From Streptomyces lasiicapitis (lineage in GTDB: Bacteria; Actinomycetota; Actinomycetes; Streptomycetales; Streptomycetaceae), in NCBI RefSeq assembly GCF_014646335.1, contig NZ_BMNG01000001.1:300212-364211 (forward strand): a stretch of DNA of 64,000 nucleotides, read 5' to 3'. How positions within the stretch are numbered: position 1 is the stretch's first letter; the number at the start of each line of letters is the position of its first letter. Both the position numbers and the translations under genes were made by a program. A model generated the notes under the pieces. It made no database searches. It saw nothing but the letters and a program-made list of their open reading frames with translations, and was not told the DNA's origin. Positions 25,096-33,950 of the stretch are shown one piece after another.

Positions 25096-26868
25096 CTGAC
25101 TACGACTTTCCGAGAGCTCGGAATCCTTCCCGAGACGGCCGAGGCCCTTGAGGCCGTCGGCATCATCAACCCTTTCCCCATCCAGGAGATGACGCTCCCC
25201 GTAGCGCTCTCCGGCACCGACGTCATCGGCCAGGCCAAGACCGGCACCGGCAAGACGCTGGGCTTCGGCCTTCCGCTCCTTGAGCGCGTCGTCGTCCCCG
25301 CGGACGTCGAGGCGGGCCGCGCCGAGCCCGAGGCGCTGACCGAGGCGCCGCAGGCCCTCATCGTCGTCCCCACCCGCGAGCTGTGCCAGCAGGTCACCAA
25401 CGACCTGCTGACCGCCGGCAAGGCGCGCAACGTCCGCGTCCTCGCCATATACGGCGGCCGTGCCTACGAACCGCAGGTCGAGGCGCTCAAGAAGGGCGTC
25501 GACGTCGTCGTCGGCACCCCGGGCCGCCTGCTCGACCTGGCCGGACAGCGCAAGCTGAACCTGAAGCACGTCAAGTGCCTCGTCCTCGACGAGGCCGACG
25601 AGATGCTCGACCTGGGCTTCCTGCCCGACGTCGAGAAGATCATCAACATGCTTCCGGTGAAGCGTCAGACGATGCTCTTCTCCGCGACGATGCCGGGCGC
25701 CGTCATCGGCCTCGCCCGCCGCTACATGTCGCAGCCCACGCACATCCGCGCCACCGCGCCGGACGACGAGGGCCAGACCGTCGCGAACACCGCGCAGTTC
25801 GTCTACCGCGCGCACTCCATGGACAAGCCGGAGATGGTCTCCCGCATCCTGCAGGCCGACGGCCGCGGACTCGCGATGATCTTCTGCCGTACGAAGCGGA
25901 CTGCCGCCGACATCGCCGAGCAGCTCGAGCGCCGCGGCTTCGCGTCCGGCGCCGTGCACGGTGACCTGGGCCAGGGCGCGCGCGAGCAGGCCCTGCGGGC
26001 GTTCCGCAACGGCAAGGTCGACGTGCTGGTGTGCACCGACGTCGCCGCCCGCGGCATCGACGTCGAGGGCGTCACGCACGTCATCAACTACCAGTCGCCG
26101 GAGGACGAGAAGACGTACCTCCACCGCATCGGCCGCACCGGCCGCGCGGGCGCCAAGGGCATCGCGATCACGCTCGTCGACTGGGACGACATCCCGCGCT
26201 GGCAGCTCATCAACAAGGCGCTCGACCTGAAGTTCAACGACCCGGTCGAGACGTACTCCAGCTCCCCGCACCTGTACGAGGAGCTCTCCATCCCGGCCGG
26301 TACGAAGGGTGTCCTGCCGCGCGCGGAGCGCACCCGGGCCGGGCTCGACGCCGAAGAGGTCGAGGACCTGGGCGAGACGGGTGGCCGCGGATCTCGCGGG
26401 GGCTCGGGTTCGCGTGGGGGCGCGCCGCGTCGTGGCGAGCGTGCCGCCGTCGGCCGCACGCAGGACCGTGACCAGGCGCAGGCCGAGGAGACCGAGCGCC
26501 CCGCGCGCACGCCGCGCCGCCGGCGCCGCACGCGCGCGGGTGCTCCGCTCGACGCGTCCGCGGTGACGCAGGACGCTGCCGAGGCCGGGACCGAGGCCGC
26601 CGTGGCCGCGTCCACCGGAGCCGCGACCGCCGTCGCCGCGACCGCTGGAGCCGCCACCGCCGTGGCCGAGGCCCCCGCGCCTGCCGCCGCCGAGGAGACG
26701 GCGCCGCGTACGCCGCGACGTCGCCGCCGCACCCGTGCGGGTGGCGAGTCGGCCGCGACCACCGCGGTGACCGCTGCCGCGCCGGAGACCGCGAACGCCG
26801 AGGAGGCCCCCGTGGCCAAGCCGCGCCGCCGCCGCACCCGCAAGCCCGCGGACTCCGCCGACAGCTAG
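25096..26868 (+). CDS. DEAD-box ATP-dependent RNA helicase, probable CTG start
   Basis: Motifs in order: Q motif (FPIQEMTLP), I AKTGTGKT near residue 48, Ia PTRELCQQ, II DEADEMLD near 166, III SAT near 196, and VI HRIGRTGRAG near 344. The tail from 410 is Arg/Gly/Ala-rich with two RRRRRTRAG-type basic repeats, typical of RNA-binding extensions. It remodels RNA, probably in ribosome assembly or cold adaptation. Between the in-frame stop at 25018 and ATG 25189 there is no ATG, GTG or TTG, yet the Q-motif region lies before 25189. CTG at 25096, 7 nt after AGAGG, is the best start (LTTTFRELG). ATG 25189 would delete the Q motif. Confidence 0.88.
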   Translation: MTTTFRELGILPETAEALEAVGIINPFPIQEMTLPVALSGTDVIGQAKTGTGKTLGFGLPLLERVVVPADVEAGRAEPEALTEAPQALIVVPTRELCQQVTNDLLTAGKARNVRVLAIYGGRAYEPQVEALKKGVDVVVGTPGRLLDLAGQRKLNLKHVKCLVLDEADEMLDLGFLPDVEKIINMLPVKRQTMLFSATMPGAVIGLARRYMSQPTHIRATAPDDEGQTVANTAQFVYRAHSMDKPEMVSRILQADGRGLAMIFCRTKRTAADIAEQLERRGFASGAVHGDLGQGAREQALRAFRNGKVDVLVCTDVAARGIDVEGVTHVINYQSPEDEKTYLHRIGRTGRAGAKGIAITLVDWDDIPRWQLINKALDLKFNDPVETYSSSPHLYEELSIPAGTKGVLPRAERTRAGLDAEEVEDLGETGGRGSRGGSGSRGGAPRRGERAAVGRTQDRDQAQAEETERPARTPRRRRRTRAGAPLDASAVTQDAAEAGTEAAVAASTGAATAVAATAGAATAVAEAPAPAAAEETAPRTPRRRRRTRAGGESAATTAVTAAAPETANAEEAPVAKPRRRRTRKPADSADS

Positions 26869-26884
26869 CCCGACCCACGCACGC

Positions 26885-26930
26885 ACGCCCACCCGCACCC
26901 GGAGCACCAGCCCCGGGCACGGGTGGGCGT
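26885..26930 (+). terminator. Hairpin after the helicase gene
   Basis: ACGCCCACCCG (26885-26895) pairs with CGGGTGGGCGT (26920-26930), with an inner CCCGG/CCGGG pairing. Confidence 0.75.
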
Positions 26931-27003
26931 CGTCGTACCCCCACCGGGACACCCCACAGGTAGGCGTCGCCGCACCCCACACCCGGGGCCCCCGGCCAGC
27001 CAG

Positions 27004-27009
27004 TAGCCT
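27004..27009 (+). promoter_or_regulatory. -10 box for leaderless hydrolase gene
   Basis: TAGCCT lies 7 nt before the ATG at 27017 and no ribosome site is present, the usual arrangement for leaderless Streptomyces mRNAs. Confidence 0.5.
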
Positions 27010-27016
27010 CGACCAC

Positions 27017-27883
27017 ATGAGCAGGCCGCCCACCTTCATCCCGCCCGAAGGCACCCTCGCGTACCCACTCCGTACCGCCCGTGGTGAGTTCGCCGTGCTG
27101 GACACCCGGCCGACCGGCGAGGTCAGGGGCACCGCCCTGCTGCTTCCCGGGTTCACGGGGAGCAAGGAGGACTTCGTCGCGCTGCTCGAGCCGCTCGCCG
27201 CCGCGGGCTATCGGACGGTGTCGGTCGACGGCCGCGGGCAGTACGAATCCGACGGGCCGGATGATGAATCGGCGTACGCCCAGGGTGAGTTGGCGAAGGA
27301 TGTGCTGGCTCAGGCAACCGCCGTACGTGAGCCCGGCGACGAGCCCCCGCACCTGCTCGGCCACTCCCTCGGCGGCCTGGTCGCCCGCGCCGCAGTCCTC
27401 CTCGCGCCGCCCGCCACCTTCGCCTCGCTCACCCTCATGGCCTCAGGCCCGGCCCACGTCACCCCGCCGCAGCAGGCCCGCGCCAAGCTCCTCACGGACG
27501 CCGTCGCCGCCCACCCGATGGAGGTGGTGTGGGATGCCATGCAGGCGATGGGGCCTCCCGAGGACGCCGACATCGACGGTGCCGAGCTGCGCGCCCGCTG
27601 GCTGCGCAACAATCCGGCCCAACTCATCGCCACCGGCAAGCAGTTGTGCGCCGAGCCGGACCGCGTGGACGAGCTCGCCGCCCTCCCCCTGCCCAAGCAC
27701 GTCGTCTCCGGCGAACGCGACGACACCTGGCCCGTACCGCTCCTGGACGACATGGCGCGCCGCCTCGGCGCCCGCCGCACCGTGATCACCGGCGCGGAGC
27801 ACTCCCCCAACACCGACCGCCCGAAGGAAACGGCCCTCGCCCTCGCCGCCTTCTGGGAGTCGGCGCGGCAGGGGGCTCAGTAG
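27017..27883 (+). CDS. Alpha/beta hydrolase
   Basis: The 288-residue protein has FTGSKEDFVALL (oxyanion region), GHSLGG nucleophile elbow near residue 115, Asp in GERDDTWPV and His in GAEHSPNTD. It is probably a cytoplasmic esterase or peptidase of unknown substrate. The mRNA looks leaderless. Its last seven bases overlap the end of the convergent NYN nuclease gene, so antisense interference at the 3' ends is possible. Confidence 0.87.
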   Translation: MSRPPTFIPPEGTLAYPLRTARGEFAVLDTRPTGEVRGTALLLPGFTGSKEDFVALLEPLAAAGYRTVSVDGRGQYESDGPDDESAYAQGELAKDVLAQATAVREPGDEPPHLLGHSLGGLVARAAVLLAPPATFASLTLMASGPAHVTPPQQARAKLLTDAVAAHPMEVVWDAMQAMGPPEDADIDGAELRARWLRNNPAQLIATGKQLCAEPDRVDELAALPLPKHVVSGERDDTWPVPLLDDMARRLGARRTVITGAEHSPNTDRPKETALALAAFWESARQGAQ

Positions 27884-28791
27884 CACTGCTGCAAGTGGTC
27901 CCAGAAGCCGTCCCGCAGCACCCGCCGCAGGTCCGACTGCCCCCGCAGCGAGTAGTCGAGCAGCCGCTCCGCCTCCACCAGGAGTTCCTGGTCGACCGAG
28001 CCCGGCAGGTAGGGATGGCCGGGCAGCAGGCTCACCAGCGCCTCCCGGCCCCGCGCCGAGAGCCACTTCGCGGAGATCTGGGCGCCGACGAAGCGCACGT
28101 CGTCCCGTGAGGGCCGGGGCGCGGTCGGCAGGCCCTCGTACGGCACGGCGGGGCGGCGCGTCACGAACGGCTTGAAGAAGTCCGAGTCGAACGTGCGCTG
28201 ACTGTCGACCTCCCACAGCAGCGGCTCCGCCTGGTTGCGGCCGTCCGGCGCGTCGATGCCCCACAGATGCACCCGCGCGCCGTACCCCTGCGCCGCCTCG
28301 ACCGCCGACACCAGGTCCTCGTCGCCGCCGATCAGCGCCGCGTCGCTGATGGCGCGGTGCCGCGCCAGGGACTCCAGGTCGGAGCGGATCAGCGAATCGA
28401 CGCCCTTCTGCTGGTTGTTGGCGTTGAGGTTGCCCAGGCGCACCTTGACGTCCGGGAGCTCCGCGATCGTCTGCTGCTCCGAGGTATGGATGCGGCGCCG
28501 GGCGCCGTCGTACCAGTACACACGCAGCAGACGGCTGTCCGCGAAGATCGTGCGCGCCTTGTCGATCAGCGCCTCGATCAGCCCTTCGGCGTCGAGGTCG
28601 AAGGCGCGCCGGTCCTCGGTGCCCGCCGCGAGGCGCCCCGCGGCCGCGTACAGATAGCCGGCGTCGACGAAGATCGCGTGGGTGGACGGGGTCTTCGCCA
28701 CCTCGGCGAGCATCCGCTCCAGCAGTCCGTTGGTGCGTGCGAGGCGAGCGCTGATCTCACCGGTCTCGTCAATGGTCTCGTCCATGTCCAT
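27877..28791 (-). CDS. NYN-domain (PIN-like) putative ribonuclease
   Basis: The 304-residue protein contains a NYN/LabA-type nuclease domain: IFVDAGYLYAAAG with the first Asp near residue 38, QQKGVDSLIRSDL and ALIGGDEDLVSAVEAA supplying further acidic metal ligands. The C-terminal 100 residues are a conserved partner domain (DVRFVGAQISAKWLSA). It likely cuts RNA. Start chosen at ATG 28791 (MDMDET); an ATG six bases later is equally possible and the upstream ORF is not conserved-looking. Confidence 0.82.
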   Translation of the reverse strand: MDMDETIDETGEISARLARTNGLLERMLAEVAKTPSTHAIFVDAGYLYAAAGRLAAGTEDRRAFDLDAEGLIEALIDKARTIFADSRLLRVYWYDGARRRIHTSEQQTIAELPDVKVRLGNLNANNQQKGVDSLIRSDLESLARHRAISDAALIGGDEDLVSAVEAAQGYGARVHLWGIDAPDGRNQAEPLLWEVDSQRTFDSDFFKPFVTRRPAVPYEGLPTAPRPSRDDVRFVGAQISAKWLSARGREALVSLLPGHPYLPGSVDQELLVEAERLLDYSLRGQSDLRRVLRDGFWDHLQQCY

Positions 28792-28920
28792 ACGGAACGC
28801 ATTGTCCCGTCCGTCACTCGGCGGGCACAACCGGTGGCTGTCACTCAGCGAACACAACCAGCCGCGATACAGTCACGAAACAAGGCGTTCATTAGCCTCG
28901 CGAAAATTTTCTTTAGCGTA

Positions 28921-28947
28921 GGGAATGTTTCAACGAGTCAAGCCGTT
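28921..28947 (+). promoter_or_regulatory. Sigma-R-type promoter of the 50-residue protein gene
   Basis: GGGAAT (28921-28926), an 18-nt spacer and GTT (28945-28947) match the SigR/SigH consensus exactly. It lies about 65 nt before the ATG at 29014, in a locally A/T-rich stretch. Confidence 0.65.
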
Positions 28948-29013
28948 GGACCTGTATGTAGCAAGCAGAAAGCAGTTCTCCTCAGGAGGATCACCAGACG
29001 AAGGGAGAAGCCC

Positions 29014-29166
29014 ATGCGCTTCGAAATCATGCGACTCGACGACGTCGACGGCACCGCCGTGGACACGACCGTCGTGGACGCCGCCTCCGTCAACCGGATC
29101 GTGCAGAAAGCCGCCGCCATAGGGCAGCGCCTCTACATCCGTCCGGCCGACGCCTCGGCCTCATAA
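29014..29166 (+). CDS. 50-residue conserved small protein
   Basis: The ORF begins MRFEIMRLDDVDGTAVDTTV and ends RLYIRPADASAS; it is acidic with no Cys, signal or membrane segment. ATG follows GGGAG at good spacing. A perfect sigma-R-type promoter precedes it and a strong terminator follows, so it is a single-gene transcript, probably stress-induced. Function unknown. Confidence 0.8.
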   Translation: MRFEIMRLDDVDGTAVDTTVVDAASVNRIVQKAAAIGQRLYIRPADASAS

Positions 29167-29195
29167 CGGCGCCGAACGGCCTCATCACACACTTC

Positions 29196-29240
29196 AGAGC
29201 CCTGTACGCCACCGGTGGATCCGGTGCCGTACAGGGCTCT
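29196..29240. terminator. Bidirectional hairpin between small protein and marC-type gene
   Basis: AGAGCCCTGTACG (29196-29208) pairs with CGTACAGGGCTCT (29228-29240); inner CACCGG/CCGGTG extends the stem. Confidence 0.88.
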
Positions 29241-29267
29241 GTACGTTGTCGGGGTCACCCGGGCGGC

Positions 29268-29870
29268 TCAACCGCCCCGGATCACCTGCGTGACGCCGTT
29301 GATGATCTGCTGCACCGCGATCGCCGACAGCATCATCCCGGCGAGCCGCGTCACGAGCACCACTCCGCCGTCCTTGATGACACGGATGATCAGCAGCGAG
29401 AAGCGCATCGCCAGGAACAGCACGACGTGGATGGCCAGGATCGCCACCCACACCGAGACCTGCTCCATGCCCTTGGCGTGCTGCACGGCGAGGATGACCT
29501 GCACGATCGCGCCCGGCCCCGCGAGCAGCGGCATGCCGAGCGGCACCAGGGCGACGTTCACGTCCTTGGTCTGCTGCGGCTCGTCGTTCTTGCCGGTGAG
29601 CAGGTCGAGGGCGACGAGGAGCAACAGCAGACCTCCCGCGATCATCAACGCCTGCGTGGAGACGTGCAGATAGTCGAGGATCTGCTGGCCGACGATGCCG
29701 AAGACGGTGATGACCCCGAAGGCCACGCACACCGCCTGGAAGGCCATTTTCTTCTGGACCTTGGCGGGCCGGCCCGCGGTGAGTCCGAGGAAGATCGGCG
29801 TGACCCCAGGGGGGTCCATGATGACAAAAAGGGTGAGAAAGAGGGATCCGAAGACGGCGACGTCGAACAC
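29268..29870 (-). CDS. MarC-family integral membrane protein
   Basis: The 200-residue protein has about six helices and the MarC landmarks FVIMDPPGVTPIFLGLT near residue 15, VPLGMPLLAGPGAI near 105 and the C-terminal AGMMLSAIAVQQIINGV. The family function is unresolved. GTG 29870 is chosen since homology starts FDVAVFGSLFLTLF; a longer ORF exists but adds unrelated sequence. Confidence 0.9.
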   Translation of the reverse strand: MFDVAVFGSLFLTLFVIMDPPGVTPIFLGLTAGRPAKVQKKMAFQAVCVAFGVITVFGIVGQQILDYLHVSTQALMIAGGLLLLLVALDLLTGKNDEPQQTKDVNVALVPLGMPLLAGPGAIVQVILAVQHAKGMEQVSVWVAILAIHVVLFLAMRFSLLIIRVIKDGGVVLVTRLAGMMLSAIAVQQIINGVTQVIRGG

Positions 29871-29972
29871 AGTGATGGCCTTGCAGAAGAGGGTCGTACA
29901 GAGAGCGGAGTACGTCCACGGCCGTGAGGTACGGCAGTGGAGTACGGACAACAGACAGCGGACGGTGGCGCG

Positions 29973-30848
29973 TTACGCGGCCGGGCCTCCGCCCGCGCCG
30001 GGAACCGGGAAGGCTCCCGTGGCCCGGCGGGTGATCTCGCCGTAGATCTCGGGGTCGGTGGTGTACTCGCCGAGCACGCACGTCTTGCGGGTGCCGTGGT
30101 AGTCGCTCGACCCGGTGACGAGCAGGCCCAGGTCGGCGGCGAGGGCGCGCAGGCGGGGGCCGGACTCGGGTGCGTACGCGAGCTGTTCCGGGTGGTCGAC
30201 CTCGATGCCGTCGAGGCCCGCGGCGGCGAGTTCGGCTATCGCCGACTCGGGCACGGTGCGGCCGCGCTGGGCGGCGGCCGGGTGCGCGAAGACGGTGACG
30301 CCGCCCGCGGCCTTGACCAGGCGGATCGCGTCGAAGGGGTCCAGTTCGTGCTTCTCGGCGTAGGCGCGGCCGCCGTCGGCGAGCCAGTCGGGCGTGAAGG
30401 CGTCCGACACCGTCGGTACGACGCCGAGCTCGACCATCGCCTCCGCGACGTGCGGGCGGCCGACCGAGCCGTCGCCCGCGATGCGCGCGACCTGCTCCCA
30501 GGTGACGGGCACGCCGAGCTCCTGGAGCTTGCCGACCATCGCCTTGGCGCGCGGCACGCGGTCGTCGCGGACGAGCTCGCGCTCACGGGCGAGGTCCGGC
30601 TCTTCGGGGTCGAAGAGGTACGCCAGCATGTGCATCCCCACGCCGTCGAGGCGGCAGGACAGCTCGGCGCCGGTGACGAGGGTGAGCCCGGAGGGCAGCG
30701 CGGTGATCGCCTCCGCGTGGCCGCGGGTGGTGTCGTGGTCGGTCAGCGCGACCACGTCCAGGCCGGCGGCGGCCGCCGCGCGGACCAGGTCCGCGGGGGT
30801 GTCCGTGCCGTCGGAGGCGGTGGAGTGGGTGTGCAGATCAATTCGCAC
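29973..30848 (-). CDS. PHP-domain metal-dependent phosphoesterase
   Basis: The 291-residue protein shows all PHP motifs: I RIDLHTHSTASDG, II ALTDHDTTRG, III GAELSC and HMLAYLFDP, and IV GSDYHGT near 255. Relatives hydrolyse 3',5'-nucleotides or histidinol-phosphate-like esters using Mn or Fe ions. The GTG at 30848 begins exactly at the conserved strand. Confidence 0.9.
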   Translation of the reverse strand: MRIDLHTHSTASDGTDTPADLVRAAAAAGLDVVALTDHDTTRGHAEAITALPSGLTLVTGAELSCRLDGVGMHMLAYLFDPEEPDLARERELVRDDRVPRAKAMVGKLQELGVPVTWEQVARIAGDGSVGRPHVAEAMVELGVVPTVSDAFTPDWLADGGRAYAEKHELDPFDAIRLVKAAGGVTVFAHPAAAQRGRTVPESAIAELAAAGLDGIEVDHPEQLAYAPESGPRLRALAADLGLLVTGSSDYHGTRKTCVLGEYTTDPEIYGEITRRATGAFPVPGAGGGPAA

Positions 30849-30950
30849 GCAGGGCTCCACGCTTCTCGGGACGGACGGGGTACCCCCCAAGAATAACGGC
30901 CCGCACCCCGTGCCCCGCCTCCCTCCTGGGGCTCCGCCCCAGACCCCACT

Positions 30951-31122
30951 CCTCAAACGCCGGAGGGGCTGTCTCCCCCATCAGCCCGCGCCACCGCTCC
31001 CCGTCTGGGGCTCCGCCCCTCTCCCCCTTTTCGGCGCTCCGCGCCTCGCCCTCAAACGCCGGGCAGGCTAAACCCTGCCGGTGCGACTGGATGTCTTAGC
31101 CCGTCCGGCGTTTGAGGACGAG
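30951..31122. repeat. Cluster of dispersed intergenic repeats between PHP and DUF6758 genes
   Basis: This 368-nt gap contains three copies of a repeat with core CCTCAAACGCCGGA: direct at 30951-30971 and 31050-31069, inverted at 31098-31122. The last two can form one long hairpin. Between them lie short GGGGCTCCGCCCC palindromes. Other copies occur at 35581, 40305 and 51234. Likely a Streptomyces dispersed terminator-type repeat. No gene is seen here. Confidence 0.8.
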
Positions 31123-31216
31123 CCGCGAAGCGGCGATTGCGGGGTCCAGGGGCGGCAGCCCCTGGTTACGGGAAGGGGTGGGACTGGGGCGCCCCGCGAG
31201 GACCCGCACCCGCCCC

Positions 31217-31858
31217 CTACGGCATCAGCAGCCGCGGCGACAGCGCCCCGCAAGGCACCAGGTCGACCTCCGCGCCCGCGTCCCGCAAATCCGTGAGGAC
31301 GAGCTCGTCGTACATGAGGAGCCCCGACTGCTCGGGCCAGGCGATCGCCCACAGCCACAGCCCACGAGCCTCACCCGCGAACACGGCCCGGTCGTCCGGC
31401 GCCCCCGGCACATGCCACATGGCAGTGGGCCGCCCGGCCGCAAGGACCTTGGCCTGGGCAGGCTTGCCGGCACTCATGGAGGGCCCAGGGTCGGGCCCGT
31501 CGATCCCGGCGTACCGCGCACCAAGGCCAATGCCCAACTCCTCGGCGACGAGGACGAGTTCACCGACACCCCCGAGCGGGGCGGGCCCCGAGCACGCCAC
31601 GGCGGTGGCACGCCCACCACTGCGGTCGTCACCGGCGCAGGCCACCCCGGTGAAGAGCCACCCGACGGGCAGCGGCCACGGCATCCACACGGGCACCTGG
31701 GCCCGGTGCACCACGACCTGGAGCGCCTCGACGCTGGGCGGGATCACGGGCTGAAGCGGGTGCACCGTCCCGTGCACACCGCACTGCCAGGAGTCGGCGA
31801 AGAGACCGGGAGCCCTGACCCGGCCACCACACTTCGGGCAACTGGGTTCGCCCCTCAT
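31217..31858 (-). CDS. DUF6758-type conserved protein with N-terminal zinc ribbon
   Basis: The 213-residue protein starts MRGEPSCPKCGGRV and has a partner WQCGVHGTVHP, a likely small zinc ribbon. The rest (MPWPLPVGWLFTGVACAGD, then LWLWAIAWPEQSGLLMYDEL) is a conserved actinobacterial domain I recall as DUF6758; function unknown. ATG at 31858 is used because the zinc motif starts there. Confidence 0.8.
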   Translation of the reverse strand: MRGEPSCPKCGGRVRAPGLFADSWQCGVHGTVHPLQPVIPPSVEALQVVVHRAQVPVWMPWPLPVGWLFTGVACAGDDRSGGRATAVACSGPAPLGGVGELVLVAEELGIGLGARYAGIDGPDPGPSMSAGKPAQAKVLAAGRPTAMWHVPGAPDDRAVFAGEARGLWLWAIAWPEQSGLLMYDELVLTDLRDAGAEVDLVPCGALSPRLLMP

Positions 31859-31971
31859 AGCGCCCAACGGTCCTCCCCACTCGGCCCCCCGTCAAGGACG
31901 ATCACCCGTCCGGAGGCCGCCTCCTCTCCGCTCCCCCGCCTCTCCCCACGTACCCACCACCAGGCAAAACT

Positions 31972-32010
31972 AGATGTAGCTTGCATTAATTAGCTCATCT
32001 AACTTATTGT
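31972..32010 (+). promoter_or_regulatory. Promoter with palindromic operator before the MFS gene
   Basis: AGATG-T-AGCT (31972-31981) and AGCT-CATCT (31992-32000) form an interrupted inverted repeat in an A/T-rich island. It overlaps a promoter-like TTGCAT (31981-31986), 18-nt spacer, TATTGT (32005-32010). A MarR- or TetR-type repressor binding over the -35/spacer would control the efflux gene. Confidence 0.55.
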
Positions 32011-32071
32011 GTGTATACGTCAACGATCTGCCCCGGGAAGCGCCCGGAAGACACGCATGAAGGAGCGGCGG

Positions 32072-33337
32072 ATGACCACCCACACGCGAGGAGAGACGGC
32101 AGAGCCCGCCGAAGGCGACCCATTCGACGCCGGCGCGGGCGGCCTGCTGCGGCAGCCGAAGGCGGTGTGGGCCACGGCGGGCGCGTCGGTCGTGGCGTTC
32201 ATGGGCATCGGCCTGGTCGACCCGATCCTGCCGTCCATCGCCCAGGGACTTCAGGCCACGCCCAGCCAGGTCTCGCTCCTGTTCACCTCGTACTTCCTGA
32301 TCACCGCCGTCGCCATGCTGGTCACCGGCTTCGTCTCCAGCCGCATCGGCGGCAAGAAGACGCTGCTCGCCGGGCTGGCGCTTGTGATCGTGTTCGCCGC
32401 CCTCGCCGGTACGTCGGGGTCGGTCGGCGAACTCGTCGGGTTCCGGGCCGGCTGGGGCCTCGGCAACGCGCTGTTCGTGTCGACCGCGCTCGCCGTCATC
32501 GTGGGCGCGGCAGCGGGCGGCAGCGCGGCGGCGATCCTGCTGTACGAGTCCGCGCTCGGGCTCGGCATGGCCTGCGGGCCGCTGCTCGGCGCCCTCCTCG
32601 GCGACGCGAGCTGGCGCTACCCGTTCTTCGGCACCGCGGCCCTGATGGCCGTCGGCTTCCTGTGCGTCACGGTGTTCCTGAAGGAGCAGCCCAAGCCCGC
32701 GCGCAAGACGTCACTGCTCGACCCCATCAAGGCCCTCGGCCACGGCGGCCTCGCCTCGGCGGCCGCGTCGGCGTTCTTCTACAACTACACGTTCTTCACG
32801 GTCCTGGCCTTCACGCCGTTCGTCCTGAACATGACCCCGTACAAGTCGGGTGCGGTGTTCTTCGCCTGGGGCGTGCTGCTCGCGGTGTTCTCGGTGCTCG
32901 TCGCGCCCCGGCTCCAGCGGCGGTTCGGCTCGCTGAAGGTGCTCGGCGGTTCGCTGGTGCTGCTCGCCGCGGACGTACTCGTGCTGGGGTACGGCAGCCA
33001 CACCGCCGCCGTCGTCTGCACCATCCTGTCCGGCGCCTTCATCGGTGTGAACAACACCGTCTACACGGAGCTCGCGCTCGGCGTCTCGGACGCACCGCGG
33101 CCCGTGGCGAGCGCCGGCTACAACTTCGTACGCTGGTTCGCCGCCGCGGCGGCCCCCTACTTCGCGCCGAAGATCGAGGAGTGGAGCGACATCCACATCC
33201 CGTTCGTGGTCGCGGCCGTCACGGCGGTGCTGGGCGCGGTGGTGGTGTGGGTGCGCCGGAGCGCACTCACTCACGAGGCCGAGGAATTGGAGACCCGGCA
33301 CGCGACGGAGGACAGCGTGACCGTGTTCGCCGGCTGA
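32072..33337 (+). CDS. MFS transporter (drug efflux-like)
   Basis: The 421-residue membrane protein has about 12 helices. Conserved blocks include GLVDPILPSIAQGL in helix 1 and VTGFVSSRIGGKKTLL, the MFS loop 2-3 motif with its basic pair. It likely exports small molecules by proton antiport. ATG 32072 with AGGAG 6 nt upstream is preferred to the upstream ATG 32057. No regulator gene is adjacent. Confidence 0.88.
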   Translation: MTTHTRGETAEPAEGDPFDAGAGGLLRQPKAVWATAGASVVAFMGIGLVDPILPSIAQGLQATPSQVSLLFTSYFLITAVAMLVTGFVSSRIGGKKTLLAGLALVIVFAALAGTSGSVGELVGFRAGWGLGNALFVSTALAVIVGAAAGGSAAAILLYESALGLGMACGPLLGALLGDASWRYPFFGTAALMAVGFLCVTVFLKEQPKPARKTSLLDPIKALGHGGLASAAASAFFYNYTFFTVLAFTPFVLNMTPYKSGAVFFAWGVLLAVFSVLVAPRLQRRFGSLKVLGGSLVLLAADVLVLGYGSHTAAVVCTILSGAFIGVNNTVYTELALGVSDAPRPVASAGYNFVRWFAAAAAPYFAPKIEEWSDIHIPFVVAAVTAVLGAVVVWVRRSALTHEAEELETRHATEDSVTVFAG

Positions 33338-33365
33338 CGCCAACTCGCTCCGACGAGGCGGACGT

Positions 33366-33950
33366 TCAGTCCAACGCCACGGACTTGCGCAGTGGATCGC
33401 GCAGGTCCGTGCCGCCGTTCAGCCAGCGTTCCTGGAGCGCGGCCGCGCCGTGCACCCGCTTCCACGCCGCCTCGTTGGGCGTCATCGGGAGCAGCGGCAG
33501 GAACTGGACGGGGTCCATGGGCGCGTCCAGGTCCAGGTCCTCGACGAGGCCGCCCGGCTCGGCGACCAGGACCGAGGTGAACGGTGCGCCGGGCCACAGC
33601 GGCTCGCCCACGTCCAGGGAGGCGCCCGGCGCGACCACGAGCCCCTCCACCTGCGGGGAGGCGGCGAGCACGGCCAGCGGGCGCAGCACCTTGTCGGTGT
33701 CGACGAGCCCGCCGCGTACGGAGAGGACGAGCTCCGCGCGCGGGCCCTGCACCGGGTCGGCGAGCACGGCCGTGGGGTCGGTCATCGGGCGGGCGGACAT
33801 GCCGAGCGTGGCGTACCGCACGACGTCCCCGTCCGTGAAGCGCAGCACTTCGACGCGGTCGGTACCGAGGAACGTCACCGCCGCGCGCGCGTCCGGTTCC
33901 CCCAGGCCACCGTGGAGCCGGGCCTCGACCAGAGCAAGAACATCAGCCAT
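33366..33950 (-). CDS. SUFU (suppressor of fused) domain protein
   Basis: The 194-residue protein matches bacterial SUFU-domain proteins (PF05076): RFTDGDVVRYATLGMSARPM, then RAELVLSVRGG, and LVVAPGASLDVGEPLWPGAPF. Such proteins often act as immunity or binding partners in bacteria, but no toxin is nearby, so the role is unknown. It has no ribosome site; TATGCT lies 6 nt before its ATG, suggesting a leaderless mRNA. Divergent from corA. Confidence 0.82.
   Translation of the reverse strand: MADVLALVEARLHGGLGEPDARAAVTFLGTDRVEVLRFTDGDVVRYATLGMSARPMTDPTAVLADPVQGPRAELVLSVRGGLVDTDKVLRPLAVLAASPQVEGLVVAPGASLDVGEPLWPGAPFTSVLVAEPGGLVEDLDLDAPMDPVQFLPLLPMTPNEAAWKRVHGAAALQERWLNGGTDLRDPLRKSVALD

Noticed and set aside
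25189..26868. ATG 25189 as helicase start
   Set aside because: It would remove the conserved Q motif region coded from 25096, which is preceded by a good ribosome site.
33366..33950. Immunity gene of a polymorphic toxin system (SUFU domain)
   Set aside because: No toxin, secretion marker or repeat-rich gene is adjacent.
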